A stretch of 54,947 nt of DNA from CAYPEK01 sp964409645 (GCA_964409645.1 CAYPEK010000018.1:1-54947); one strand, 5' to 3'; shown: positions 1-7,898, counted from the first letter of the stretch. Notes: generated from the letters alone by a model not told the origin. Numbers and translations are program-made.

Positions 1-337
1 CGCCGCCGGGATCGCGCGGGACGCACTGTCCGAGCCGCCACAGCGCCGCCTGAACGTCATGATCCTTGTCCCACACGCGTTTCAGCCCGTCGAGCGCGCC
101 GCGCCATTCCGGGTCGAGATCGGGCGCGATTTCATAGTGAATCCACGTGCCTTCGCGCCAATCGCGGACTAGCCCAGCCTGCTTGAGCACAGCGACATGC
201 TTCGAAATTTTATATTGCGGCTCTTCGAGCGCGCGCACAATCTCACACACGCATAACTCCCGCTCCAGAAGCAGCCGCATAATCAGAATCCGTGTCGGTT
301 CCGCGAGCGCCTTATGAATTTCAGCCAGTTTTTTCAT
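1..337 (-). CDS. ArsR-family metal-responsive repressor (C-terminus cut by window edge)
   Basis: A winged-helix repressor of the ArsR/SmtB family, which represses metal or metalloid efflux genes until the ion binds. Reading right to left from ATG at 337, the protein begins MKKLAEIHKALAEPTR and carries the ELCVCE box (Cys29, Cys31), the classical As(III)/Sb(III)-binding signature at the start of the recognition helix region. It is followed by a helix-turn-helix around residues 40-57 (QYKISKHVAVLKQAGLV). About 112 residues are visible, so most of a typical 100-120 residue protein is present, but no stop is seen before the edge. A palindrome lies just upstream (342-370) and implies autoregulation. 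The regulated efflux or reductase genes would lie beyond the left edge. The family call is firm; arsenic as ligand is inferred from the Cys motif. Confidence 0.88.
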   Translation of the reverse strand, partial: MKKLAEIHKALAEPTRILIMRLLLERELCVCEIVRALEEPQYKISKHVAVLKQAGLVRDWREGTWIHYEIAPDLDPEWRGALDGLKRVWDKDHDVQAALWRLGQCVPRDPGG

Positions 338-341
338 CGCT

Positions 342-370
342 ATATGCTCCATTAGGCATATAATATGCCT
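342..370. promoter_or_regulatory. Probable ArsR operator: repeated ATATGC/GCATAT half-sites
   Basis: Positions 354-370 form an 8-bp perfect inverted repeat with one central base (AGGCATAT-A-ATATGCCT). A third half-site, ATATGC, at 342-347 makes a second spaced palindrome with GCATAT at 356-361. The block lies 5-33 bases upstream of the arsR start codon, where ArsR proteins usually bind their own promoter. The operator role is inferred from position and symmetry. Confidence 0.7.
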
Positions 371-494
371 TTTCTCACCGATTTTCAAGATAAAATCGAG
401 TTTTTAAAATCCTCCTTTAAAGCCCTATCCGGCCTCTTTTTTCGCGGATTTAGGCACCGGGACACAATTTTCGCTATATTTAAATAGGATTTTT

Positions 495-522
495 GGAACA
501 AACCGCCCCCTGTCTTGTCTTA
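495..522 (+). promoter_or_regulatory. ECF (sigma-E-like) autoregulatory promoter
   Basis: GGAACAA at 495-501 and GTCTTA at 517-522 are separated by 15 bases, closely resembling the known sigma-E/ECF pattern of a GGAAC-type -35 and a GTC-type -10. Transcription would start near 529, ahead of a Shine-Dalgarno-like AGGGA (534-538) and ATG at 544. This fits an ECF factor transcribing its own operon. It also argues against the in-frame TTG at 493 as the start codon. Confidence 0.6.
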
Positions 523-543
523 CCGGATAAGGCAGGGAACGAA

Positions 544-1191
544 ATGGCGAGGACGGCGATGCAGCGTCAACCCGTGCCGGATCATCGGTACGCAGCAGCG
601 ACCGATGAGGAGCTCGTCGAGCGAACGCTCGCGGGAGACCCCGGCGCATTCGACCTCATAGTGGCCCGTTACAAGGACCGCGTGTTTTCCTATGCGCGCC
701 GAATGCTGAACAACCCCGACACGGCCGACGAAATCGCTCAAGACATTTTTATGAGAGCCTACCGATATCTTGACCATTTCCGCGGCGATTCCAAGTTCAG
801 CACTTGGTTCTACACCATCGTCTCCTCCACCTGCAAAAATGCGGCGAAGTATCACGGCCTGCGTTCCCGCTCCCGTGAGGAATACTCGCCCGGATCGGAC
901 GGCGAACTGCCCTCCGATCCTCTCGACCGCGTCCCGAGCGACGTGTTCGCGCCGGAGCCGAACGTCGAGCGAATCGAAACCCGCCGCACCGTTCAGGACG
1001 CCATCCGCGAACTGCCCGATATCTACAGGCAGGTGGTTGTGCTCAAAGACATAAACGACTTCTCTTATGAGGAGATCGCGAGGATACTCGAATGCGAGCT
1101 GGGAACCGTGAAGTCCCGGCTGGCCCGCGCCCGCGAGATGCTGCGGGACAAACTCACAGCAGCGGGCATCGTCGGACCGGAGTGTGATTGA
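544..1191 (+). CDS. ECF-family RNA polymerase sigma factor
   Basis: An extracytoplasmic-function sigma-70 factor of 215 residues, the usual size. Region 2 runs from about residue 34 (LIVARYKDRVFSYARRML) through the DEIAQDIFMRAYRYL and STWFYTI motifs of core binding and -10 recognition. A variable charged linker follows, then region 4 (LPDIYRQVVVLKDINDFSYEEIARIL...GTVKSRLARAREML) with its HTH for -35 recognition. I chose ATG 544 over the in-frame TTG at 493 because AGGGA lies 5 bases upstream and because 493 falls inside the apparent promoter. The next gene, a membrane anti-sigma factor, starts one base after the stop, so the two form a sigma/anti-sigma operon that probably responds to envelope signals. 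Target genes are not identifiable here. Confidence 0.93.
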   Translation: MARTAMQRQPVPDHRYAAATDEELVERTLAGDPGAFDLIVARYKDRVFSYARRMLNNPDTADEIAQDIFMRAYRYLDHFRGDSKFSTWFYTIVSSTCKNAAKYHGLRSRSREEYSPGSDGELPSDPLDRVPSDVFAPEPNVERIETRRTVQDAIRELPDIYRQVVVLKDINDFSYEEIARILECELGTVKSRLARAREMLRDKLTAAGIVGPECD

Positions 1192-1192
1192 T

Positions 1193-2719
1193 ATGAACTG
1201 CGAACAGTTCAGGGACATCCTGCATGATTACGTCAGCGGCGAGGTAGCCGAGGTGACAGAGGCGCTTGCCGCCGAACACCTCGCGGTCTGCCCGGAGTGC
1301 GCGCGCGCCGCGCGCGACATGAAGCGCACACGCTCACTCGTCAAACAATACGGCGCGGAACTTGCCCCGGAAGGCTTCGAGGACGCCGTCCGGGCGCGCA
1401 TCGAGGCCGAACTCAAAGCGCGCAGCAAAACCGTCCAAATCCAGAGGCGACGCCCGGCCTCCAATTACAGGCTCCGCCTCGCGGGGCTCGCCGCCTCGCT
1501 CGCGCTTGTCGTTCTTTTCGGCGCATACCTGAGCCGTATGCAACCCGGCGCGCTCAACAAAATGGCGGAAATTCAGCCGGGAAAAGATAAAAAGATTGAA
1601 AACCGTCTTTCGGAAAAATTGAATGGTATTTCCTCACCCTCTTCATCCACAGAAACTTTAGCCGCAAATGAAATGGCCGGAGGGCAAACCGCCCCTCCGA
1701 GATCCGCCGCAAATGCAGACGCGGGCAGACCAGCCACCGCAAAACAGGTTGCGCCGACTGCGCAAGCCGAACCTGAGGTGGCGGCACGTGAAATACAGCC
1801 GGTTGATGAAATCTATGCGCCGTCTGTACCCACTCCGGAAATCCCGGTGGCAAAAGCAAAAAAATACACCGGCGAAGGCTCTGTCGTAATGAATGTAACA
1901 GAGGACACAAAGGAATCCGCGTCGTCGCGGCGGAGAAGAAAAGTGTCCTCCTCGTCCTCGTCTGCAGCAGTTTCTGATTTGCCCGAAGTCAGCGCCGTAG
2001 GAGGCGGAGCCGCCAGCTCCCATTATTCAGTTGACAAGGAATATCTGACGAATCAGGCGCGCGCGGTTGACAACGCAATAACAAATTACGAAGAACGCTT
2101 AGCTATGGCGGATAGAGCGGCTCCGGCGGCACTGGCGGAAGCCGAATCAACGCCGGGAACTAACAGTTTAATGAAGTCGGAAACCGCAGGTGTTGAGGAC
2201 GTGGCATATAATACCGGCAGCGATTTCAAACCGTCGAAATTCGACTCCGACGTCTTCGGCAACCTCATGAACGAGGCTGAAAAAGATTTTTCCACCGGGA
2301 AATCCGCAACAATCAAAATGGAGCCGAAACTTTATAAACCTGTGCCGACTCCGACAATCATTCTGAGAGCGCAGGACTGGTTCCCGACATCGGACCCGAA
2401 AACAACTGTCGGAAAATGCGAAAAGATAGTGAAAGAATACGCCGCCGCGAACCCGGGAGTCCACTGGGGATGGGCGAACGGCCGGCTCGTCGTTCAGGGC
2501 ACTTACTCGAAGCTGCAACCGCTCCGCGACAAACTGAATGCCGAACTGAGACCGAATACAACTGCAAAATCAGCCTCGGTGGCCGCAGCCCCTGATACTA
2601 AAACAAAAACGACCGCAAAATCGTCCTCGTATCCGCCGGAAATGCCGGCCATGTTCGAGGTTGGTTTCTACCAGCCGAAAGCAGCGGAGAAGTCTGCCGA
2701 AAAGAAGAACAACAAATAA
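1193..2719 (+). CDS. zf-HC2 membrane anti-sigma factor with long Ser/Arg-rich exported region
   Basis: The partner anti-sigma factor of the preceding ECF sigma. The first 40 residues hold the zinc-binding anti-sigma motif (Cys3, and His29-x3-Cys33-x2-Cys36). A single membrane helix at about 95-114 (LRLAGLAASLALVVLFGAYL) puts a roughly 390-residue tail outside the cytoplasm. The tail is low complexity, with an Arg-Ser block near residues 242-262 (SSRRRRKVSSSSSS). It ends in a compact conserved-looking segment (QDWFPTSDPKTTVGKCEKIV...) that may be the sensor. At 508 residues it is about twice the usual length for this family. GTG at 1184 is an alternative start overlapping the sigma gene; ATG 1193 is preferred because the family begins just before the first Cys. 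The anti-sigma role is firm; the signal sensed is unknown. Confidence 0.85.
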   Translation: MNCEQFRDILHDYVSGEVAEVTEALAAEHLAVCPECARAARDMKRTRSLVKQYGAELAPEGFEDAVRARIEAELKARSKTVQIQRRRPASNYRLRLAGLAASLALVVLFGAYLSRMQPGALNKMAEIQPGKDKKIENRLSEKLNGISSPSSSTETLAANEMAGGQTAPPRSAANADAGRPATAKQVAPTAQAEPEVAAREIQPVDEIYAPSVPTPEIPVAKAKKYTGEGSVVMNVTEDTKESASSRRRRKVSSSSSSAAVSDLPEVSAVGGGAASSHYSVDKEYLTNQARAVDNAITNYEERLAMADRAAPAALAEAESTPGTNSLMKSETAGVEDVAYNTGSDFKPSKFDSDVFGNLMNEAEKDFSTGKSATIKMEPKLYKPVPTPTIILRAQDWFPTSDPKTTVGKCEKIVKEYAAANPGVHWGWANGRLVVQGTYSKLQPLRDKLNAELRPNTTAKSASVAAAPDTKTKTTAKSSSYPPEMPAMFEVGFYQPKAAEKSAEKKNNK

Positions 2720-2775
2720 AACAACGATAGCGGCAATACGTCGCATGAGTATGTGATGCATCCTGATGTTGTTTT
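2718..2775 (+). terminator. Weak stem-loop after the sigma/anti-sigma operon
   Basis: AAAACAAC at 2718-2725, overlapping the stop codon, pairs perfectly with GTTGTTTT at 2768-2775, enclosing about 42 bases that include the palindrome GATGCATC. The stem is AT-rich and the following T-run is short, so termination is only probable. Confidence 0.35.
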
Positions 2776-2795
2776 AATCCTTCCTTAATCTTTTT

Positions 2796-2845
2796 GTTTT
2801 TCTTGCTTTTCCCTCGCTACTCGCTACTCTATCCTCGCTACTGTT
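2796..2845. repeat. Intergenic CTCGCTACT repeat, copy 1 (single arm)
   Basis: A run containing CCCTCGCTACTCGCTACTC then TATCCTCGCTACTG. The same phrases occur at the edges of intergenic gaps near 4850-4913, 9899-9940, 10215-10264 and 32995-33038. This copy lies between the anti-sigma gene and aconitase X. Confidence 0.75.
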
Positions 2846-2856
2846 TCTCTCTCCGG

Positions 2857-2885
2857 TTCCCAATCGCCTCCAGTTGCCGTATAAT
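2857..2885 (+). promoter_or_regulatory. Possible sigma-70 promoter of the aconitase X operon
   Basis: A perfect TATAAT at 2880-2885 has a weak -35 (TTCCCA, 2857-2862) at 17-base spacing. The start codon is 48 bases downstream behind GGAGGCGGGAGG, a strong ribosome-binding region. Confidence 0.45.
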
Positions 2886-2932
2886 AGTTTCGGATTGGCG
2901 TCGGATGTCCGGAGGCGGGAGGGGCCGATTAG

Positions 2933-4087
2933 ATGAAACTCGATCCTGAACACGAAAGTATTCTGCACGGCGAGTCCGGCGCGGTGATGGCGCTCGCGAT
3001 GAAAACGCTCGTCGATTACGGCGACGCTTTCGGCGCGAAGCGGCTCGTGCCGATCAAAAGCGCACATCTCGCGGGCTCGTTCGGCATGTTGCCCTTCCCC
3101 GCATATTTCGACATCATCAGCCGCCTTGCGAACGAAGGCGCAAAGGTGCGCGTCCCGACGACGATCAACCCGCGTCCCGGCCGCGAGCTTAACCTCCAGA
3201 ACAGAATCACATTCTCGCGACAGAAACAACTCGAACGCGACAGCGCGGCGCTCGGCGTTACGCCGAACTACTCTTGCGCCTGCTATTTCTCCGCGAACGT
3301 CCCCGCGAAAGGCGACATCGTCGGCTGGTCGGAATCCTCCGCGGTGCAGTACGCCAACTCCGTGCTCGGCGCGCGCACGAACCGCAATTCGATCCTGACG
3401 GATATCTGCTCCGCCGTAACTGGCGTCACTCCCGAATTCGGATACCTGCTCGACGAAAACCGACGCGGCCGCGTCCTCGTCAAACTCAAAATCAACCGCA
3501 TGGAACCGTCGGCGCTCGGATTCTTAATCGGCCGCGCGGTGATCGACCGCGTGCCGGTGATCGAGCACTATCCGTTCAGCCGGACAGAACTGAAAAATCT
3601 CGGCGGCGCGATGGCCGCTTCGGGCGCCACCGCAATGTTTCACGTCGAGGGCGTAACTCCGGAAGCGCCGACGCTCGACGCCGTTTTCGACGGGCAGCCG
3701 GAGGAGACGATGACCGTCACGCAGGCGGACATCGACTCGCTCCGCGACGGCGCCCGCGACGATATCAACATGGTCGTGTTCGGCTGCCCGCACCTGACAT
3801 GCGAAGAGGCGATTGCCCTTGCGCAACACTTCACCGGAAAGAGATCGCAGGTGCCCGTCTGGTTCTTCATGATCCCGGACGAGCGAAAAAAATACGACCG
3901 CACTAAGGAAGCGGCAGCGGCACGTGAAGCCGGCGTGAGCGTTTACGAATACTGCCCGCTCACCGCGCTCACTGTCAGGAAAAAGTCGATTAAAATCATG
4001 ACCAACTCGGGAAAGCTCTACTATTACCTCGAAGGCACGCGGTACGGACACACGGAAGATTGCCTTCGCGCCTGCGGGGTGCTGTGA
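2933..4087 (+). CDS. Aconitase X catalytic (large) subunit, DUF521 family
   Basis: Large subunit of an AcnX-type hydro-lyase, an Fe-S enzyme of the aconitase superfamily. Characterised relatives are archaeal mevalonate-5-phosphate dehydratase and bacterial cis-3-hydroxy-L-proline dehydratase. The 384 residues match family length. The N-terminus (MKLDPEHESILHGESG...MKTLVDYGDAFGAKRLVPI.SAHLAGSFG) is characteristic. Candidate Fe-S ligands are Cys115 or Cys117 (YSCACYF), Cys285 (VFGCPHLTC) and Cys341 (YEYCPLTA). The small swivelling subunit follows with a one-base stop/start overlap (TGATG), so the pair is a two-polypeptide enzyme. No hydroxyproline or isoprenoid gene lies nearby to settle the substrate. 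The family is firm; the substrate is open. Confidence 0.9.
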   Translation: MKLDPEHESILHGESGAVMALAMKTLVDYGDAFGAKRLVPIKSAHLAGSFGMLPFPAYFDIISRLANEGAKVRVPTTINPRPGRELNLQNRITFSRQKQLERDSAALGVTPNYSCACYFSANVPAKGDIVGWSESSAVQYANSVLGARTNRNSILTDICSAVTGVTPEFGYLLDENRRGRVLVKLKINRMEPSALGFLIGRAVIDRVPVIEHYPFSRTELKNLGGAMAASGATAMFHVEGVTPEAPTLDAVFDGQPEETMTVTQADIDSLRDGARDDINMVVFGCPHLTCEEAIALAQHFTGKRSQVPVWFFMIPDERKKYDRTKEAAAAREAGVSVYEYCPLTALTVRKKSIKIMTNSGKLYYYLEGTRYGHTEDCLRACGVL

Positions 4088-4533
4088 TGGCGGTTTACAA
4101 GGGAAAAGGAATGGTTAAGGGCCGCGGCGAAGGCCCGGCGCTCGTCACAACCAAGCCGCTCAACCTCGCGGCGTCATTCACAAAAATCGCCAACCTCTTC
4201 CGCAGAGGCGAGGTCAGAGACCGCCACCACGAATTGTTCGGCAAAAACGTGACCGGAACGGTGCTCGTTTTCCCGACGTGCATCGGTTCGACTCTCACCG
4301 GTCTGGTTGTGCTCGAACTCGCGCACAGGCACGCGGCGCCGGCCGCGATGATCGTTCGCACGGCGGACCCGCTTCTCGTTTCCGGCGCGTCCGGCGCGGA
4401 TGTGTGGTACGGCTGCGGGGTTCCGATCATCGAATACAAAGGCGACGACTTCTACGCGGCCGTCAGTAACGGCTCAATCGTGATCGCCGACGCGAACACC
4501 GGGGAAATAACGTTGAAAGACAGTAGCGAGTAA
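4087..4533 (+). CDS. Aconitase X swivel-domain (small) subunit, DUF126 family
   Basis: Small subunit of the heterodimeric AcnX hydro-lyase, 148 residues. It starts at the ATG that overlaps the large subunit's stop codon, which implies translational coupling and equal synthesis. Family hallmarks visible are the N-terminal GRGEGPALVTTKPLN strand, the loop DRHHELFGKNVTGTVLVFPTCIGSTLTG, and DPLLVSGASGADV near residues 98-110, which helps form the active site in related swivel domains. The last codons (Ser-Ser-Glu-stop) merge into AGTAGCGAGTA, the terminal phrase of the dispersed intergenic repeat, suggesting the repeat abuts or slightly altered the gene's 3' end. No other partner gene is visible. 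Confidence 0.88.
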   Translation: MAVYKGKGMVKGRGEGPALVTTKPLNLAASFTKIANLFRRGEVRDRHHELFGKNVTGTVLVFPTCIGSTLTGLVVLELAHRHAAPAAMIVRTADPLLVSGASGADVWYGCGVPIIEYKGDDFYAAVSNGSIVIADANTGEITLKDSSE

Positions 4534-4535
4534 GG

Positions 4536-4913
4536 CAAAAGAAAAAACAGTAGTTAGCAGCTGGTAGTTAGGGACTATAATAAGACAAAAAGCAACATTC
4601 GATATATGTAGCGCCATACCCCACCCACCCTGCATAAAAACAAAAGAGCTTACGGAAGAGACAACCCGCTAAACGATTTACCGTTTTTTATCGCGATCGT
4701 CAGAGCGCGATAACGTTTGCTTTGTGTCTTGGTGCCTTTGTGGTGAATATTTAAAACATCTTTTCGGCGGGGTACGGCCTGCCGAACGTCCAGCCGAACG
4801 GCGACCCCACCCTACATATTTTGAATGTTGCTTTTTGTCTTTCCTTATCTACTATTCTACTGCCCTACCATCTACCGTTTTTCTTTCCCTCTATCCTCGC
4901 TACTCGCTACTTC
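4536..4913. repeat. Composite inverted-repeat element, copy 2 (gap 4534-4906)
   Basis: This gene-free gap between two convergent genes is made of repeats. AGACAAAAAGCAACATTC at 4583-4600 recurs as its exact reverse complement at 4823-4840 (18 of 18 bases), each arm next to a GGGTGGGGTA-like block. The right end (4845-4913) carries CTATCCTCGCTACTCGCTAC, which runs into the stop codon of the downstream minus-strand gene. A second hairpin inside has TTATCGCG (4688-4695) and CGCGATAA (4706-4713). The layout resembles a miniature inverted-repeat element. No coding sequence is seen inside. Confidence 0.7.
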
Positions 4914-6145
4914 TTGAACGTAAGTACCGTCGTATAGAGGTTGCTGCCCGCCAACTGGCCGCCGATCCAGCTCCAATCGAATCCGTCGATGTCCGAACTG
5001 TAGTTGATGACGAGATAGCGATTCTCGTCTATCTGCACCATGCCCGCGTATGCGGTGTCGCCGCGCGACGGGAAATCTAACACCGGCACGAGCACCTTGT
5101 CCTGCCTGTCGAGCCTGTACAGCGCGGTGCGTTTCCGCGTGAGCGAATAGCGCACGAGATACCACTTCGAGCGGAGCGATTCCGGCAGCCACGTCGCGTT
5201 CCGGTTGTACGTGCCGGCTATGTTGCGCCGCGCGATCACGTAGAACTCGCCCTTGTGCCGGAACATCAGCGCGGAGTCGTACTTGTACGGCGTAAACCGG
5301 CAGTCCCACTGCGTGAGCGCGGCGGCCTGCGCCGAGCAAACCTCGCCGCCCTTCATTTCGAGCCGTATCGTCGAGTACAGGTTCCCCTGCTCGTCGAACT
5401 CGAACTCGCCCTCCTCGCTGCTTGTCGCGCTCGACACTTCCTTGTTGTCCACGAGTTTGTAATTAAATCCGTCGTCGGATTCGAGCAGCCGCAAGGAAGT
5501 GGGATTCTTCTCGTTCGAGTAAAGGCCCACGCCGTAATAAACGCTCATTATCGCCTTGCCGTTGTGTTCTTTCGCGCGCCAGATCACATAGCCGGGCTCG
5601 TAGAACTTTCTCGCCGGCGTCCATTTGCCCTGTGAGATGAATTCCGTTTCGTACATATATTTGGGAGCGAACTCTGTCATCTTCGCGCCGCCGTTGAAGA
5701 AATAAAGTATCAGCTTTCCTTTAAATACAAGGAAGCGCGGCTCGCGCAGGTCGCTCTTCATGTTGAATTTCGTCTCGAAATCCCATTTCTTCGCGTCCGA
5801 GGAGCTGATGACGTACAACATCGCTTTCGGCGACGCGAAATGAGTCGGCGCCGTACGGAACGCGACATAGTATCTGCCGTTGAACTTCGCGATGACCACG
5901 TTATTGTTCGATTTCTGAGGCATGACTTCCTTCGGCAGTCCGGGTCCGGGGATGACCTTTTCAAGCGGCGAGTATGTGACGCCGCTCGCGGTCTGCGCGT
6001 CGAAAACCGCCTTCTCCGATACACACTGGAGATAAACCGCCAGCGCGACAAGCAATCCAACAATCAGAACAACAATTGAAAAAATCGTTCCGACAAATGC
6101 GCGTACTGGTGATTTTTTCACTGCGGGTTTTGTTTTTTTGGACAT
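4907..6145 (-). CDS. Membrane-anchored protein of unknown function, probable sialidase-like beta-propeller
   Basis: 412 residues from ATG 6145, chosen because AGAGG lies 5 bases upstream; the reading frame extends further upstream without such support. A lysine-rich N-terminus (MSKKTKPAVKKSP) is followed by one membrane helix near 15-38 (FSIVVLIVGLLVALAVYLQC), so the bulk is exported. The body repeats strands of the kind NNVVIAKFNGRYYVAFRT, LREPRFLVFKGKLILYFF and YDSALMFRHKGEFYVIARRN, each pairing a beta-strand with a RYY/EFY core. This suggests a five-bladed glycosidase or sialidase-like propeller. I cannot name a family or a catalytic residue. The stop codon lies within the repeat phrase AAGAAGTAGCGAGTAGCGAG, as in the crotonase gene at 33034. 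Confidence 0.6.
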   Translation of the reverse strand: MSKKTKPAVKKSPVRAFVGTIFSIVVLIVGLLVALAVYLQCVSEKAVFDAQTASGVTYSPLEKVIPGPGLPKEVMPQKSNNNVVIAKFNGRYYVAFRTAPTHFASPKAMLYVISSSDAKKWDFETKFNMKSDLREPRFLVFKGKLILYFFNGGAKMTEFAPKYMYETEFISQGKWTPARKFYEPGYVIWRAKEHNGKAIMSVYYGVGLYSNEKNPTSLRLLESDDGFNYKLVDNKEVSSATSSEEGEFEFDEQGNLYSTIRLEMKGGEVCSAQAAALTQWDCRFTPYKYDSALMFRHKGEFYVIARRNIAGTYNRNATWLPESLRSKWYLVRYSLTRKRTALYRLDRQDKVLVPVLDFPSRGDTAYAGMVQIDENRYLVINYSSDIDGFDWSWIGGQLAGSNLYTTVLTFKK

Positions 6146-6336
6146 ATCAGCCTCTCGTAAGATCATGTTAGCCAGTAAATGCCTGCCTATAGGCCTCCGG
6201 ACCGCTCCGGCAAGATTTAAGGTATTGTACTCAATAGGCGAAAGCAACACAATATTACCCGACCGCCTCGTTTCAACGAACAGGAGCCTTTAAAACCCAA
6301 GAAACCGTTCAAGTATGGGAAAAATTTCACAATCTA

Positions 6337-6365
6337 TTTACAACAATATTGTCACTGCGTATAAT
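6337..6365 (+). promoter_or_regulatory. Sigma-70 promoter of the MFS transporter, start site about 6372
   Basis: TTTACA (6337-6342), a 17-base spacer, then a perfect TATAAT (6360-6365). Transcription would begin near 6372, giving an untranslated leader of about 214 bases before the TTG start at 6586. Confidence 0.65.
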
Positions 6366-6371
6366 CCATCG

Positions 6372-6585
6372 GAAGTTTTCACTGCAAGGGTAATGCAGCC
6401 TTGTTCTCTAGCCCGCCAAGCAGTGGAAACACTGGCGGAGTACAGGGTTGAGAGGGCCGGAATTTCGGGGGAGCGAGGAGTTCCGAGCTCTGTTTTTGTG
6501 TATGCGGAAAACAATCGTCCCCGAAAGGGGCTGGATTATATAAGTTATACAGAACATAACATAAAGATTATTAGGAGGTGGGTTT
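6372..6585 (+). ncRNA. Structured 5' leader of the MFS gene, candidate riboswitch or cis-regulatory RNA
   Basis: The leader between the promoter and the start codon folds by eye into a multi-branched structure. A closing stem GUUUUC (6375-6380) pairs with GAAAAC (6507-6512). Inside it is hairpin CUGCA/UGCAG (6382-6386 with 6394-6398) with loop AGGGUAA. Next is an arm CCUUGU (6399-6404) with ACAGGG (6442-6447), containing CCGC/GCGG and a GAAA-capped CAGUG/CACUG hairpin (6421-6434). A last hairpin CCCC-GAAA-GGGG spans about 6519-6530, 42 bases before a strong AGGAGGTG. An alternative helix, CUCUAGCCC (6406-6414) with GGGUU-G-AGAG (6445-6454), excludes part of the arm. I do not recognise a known riboswitch. 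Structure and function are inference. Confidence 0.5.
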
Positions 6586-7854
6586 TTGGAAAAACAGGAA
6601 AGTAGTTCATACGGATGGGTAGTAACCATCTGCGGTATTATCATCAATCTGGCGCTCGGCGCAATCTATGCATGGAGTATATTCAAGGCGAACCTGATGG
6701 GTGTTGAAGACGCCGCCGGGCATCTTACCCCCAATAATTTCGGTTTCGCGCTGGACAAGTTTCAGACGGCGCTTCCGTACGCGATAGCACTCGGTGTGTT
6801 CTCGCTGATGACAATTTTCGCGGGCAAGATGCAGGATAAAATCGGCCCGCGATTCGTCGCAACGGCAGGCGGCGCCATCCTCGGAATAGGCCTTTTCGTG
6901 TGCAGTCTCGCGAAACCGGACAATAACCCGGTCATGTTCCTCATCCTCGGATTCGGCGTTCTCGGCGGCGCGGGCATCGGCCTCGCGTACGCGTCAGCGC
7001 TCCCCCCCGCGGTGAAGTGGTTCCCGGCGTCGAAGAAGGGCCTGATCTCAGGTCTCGTCGTCGGCGGCTTCGGTATTTCAGCGGCTTATGTTTATCCGCT
7101 GACAAAGTGGCTGATCGAAACGCACGACCCGTCGTTCGCGTTCAAAGTCCTCGCGGGACTATTCGCGGTAATGGTCATCGTCCCTTCTCAGTTCATGAAG
7201 AACCCGCCCGCGGGCTACGTCCCCGGCGGAGCAGCCCCTGCGAAACCCGGCTCCCCGGCGCCCGCGGCAGCGGCAAAAACAGATTACGCAGCCGGCGAAA
7301 TGCTCGGCACAAGCTCTTTCTATCTGACATGGATCATGTACTTCTTCGCGGCGGGCGCGGGCCTCATGGTCATCGGCTCCATCGGCAAACTCGCGAAAGA
7401 CTGGAACCTTCCGCTGATGATTACATGGTGCGCAACCGTTCTCGCGATCGGCAATTGCTCCGGACGCGTCATTTCGGGTGTCGTATCGGATAAGCTCGGC
7501 AGAACGACAACGATGCTGATCGTGTTCGTCCTCCAGATCGCCACACTTCTCGCGTTCCCGCGCATCCTCAATTCTTCGGACGCTCTGTTTGCGCTCGGCT
7601 CGTTCCTCATCGGCTTCAACTTCGGTTCGTGCCTCTCGCTGTTCCCGGCTATCACGGCGGACTTCTTCGGCCTGAAGAACCTCGGAGTGAACTACGGATT
7701 CGTGTTCACCGCTTACGGCATCGGCGGAGTAATCCTGACGCTCATGGGCGGCAAACTCGCATACGCGCAGGCGTTCAACATCGCCGCCGGACTCGTTGCG
7801 ATTTCTGCAGTCCTGACGTTCATCGTCAAAGCTCCGAAAGCGAAGAAAGCATAA
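6586..7854 (+). CDS. MFS transporter, oxalate/formate antiporter-like (OFA) family
   Basis: An inner-membrane carrier of 422 residues with about 12 hydrophobic helices. The opening YGWVVTICGIIINLALGAIYAWSIFKANLM carries the Gly-x2-Tyr-Ala-Trp-Ser motif of the OFA group of the major facilitator superfamily, which moves small organic acids such as oxalate, formate, lactate or pyruvate. A cytoplasmic Ala/Pro-rich loop (residues about 208-235) separates the two halves. The start is TTG, supported by AGGAGGTG five bases upstream and by the lack of an earlier plausible ATG. It is transcribed alone: a promoter and long structured leader precede it, and a strong terminator follows. The exact substrate cannot be read from sequence; a ligand sensed by the leader might be the transported acid or a product. 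Confidence 0.87.
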   Translation: MEKQESSSYGWVVTICGIIINLALGAIYAWSIFKANLMGVEDAAGHLTPNNFGFALDKFQTALPYAIALGVFSLMTIFAGKMQDKIGPRFVATAGGAILGIGLFVCSLAKPDNNPVMFLILGFGVLGGAGIGLAYASALPPAVKWFPASKKGLISGLVVGGFGISAAYVYPLTKWLIETHDPSFAFKVLAGLFAVMVIVPSQFMKNPPAGYVPGGAAPAKPGSPAPAAAAKTDYAAGEMLGTSSFYLTWIMYFFAAGAGLMVIGSIGKLAKDWNLPLMITWCATVLAIGNCSGRVISGVVSDKLGRTTTMLIVFVLQIATLLAFPRILNSSDALFALGSFLIGFNFGSCLSLFPAITADFFGLKNLGVNYGFVFTAYGIGGVILTLMGGKLAYAQAFNIAAGLVAISAVLTFIVKAPKAKKA

Positions 7855-7898
7855 AACGGTTACAAAAAACCGGAATCTTTCCGGGCTTAACGAAACAC

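Noticed and set aside
6315..6605. A 96-codon frame inside the MFS leader
   Set aside because: It starts upstream of the TATAAT element, runs past the AGGAGGTG and the TTG start of the MFS gene, has no ribosome site, and its product looks like random sequence. The region is better read as untranslated leader.
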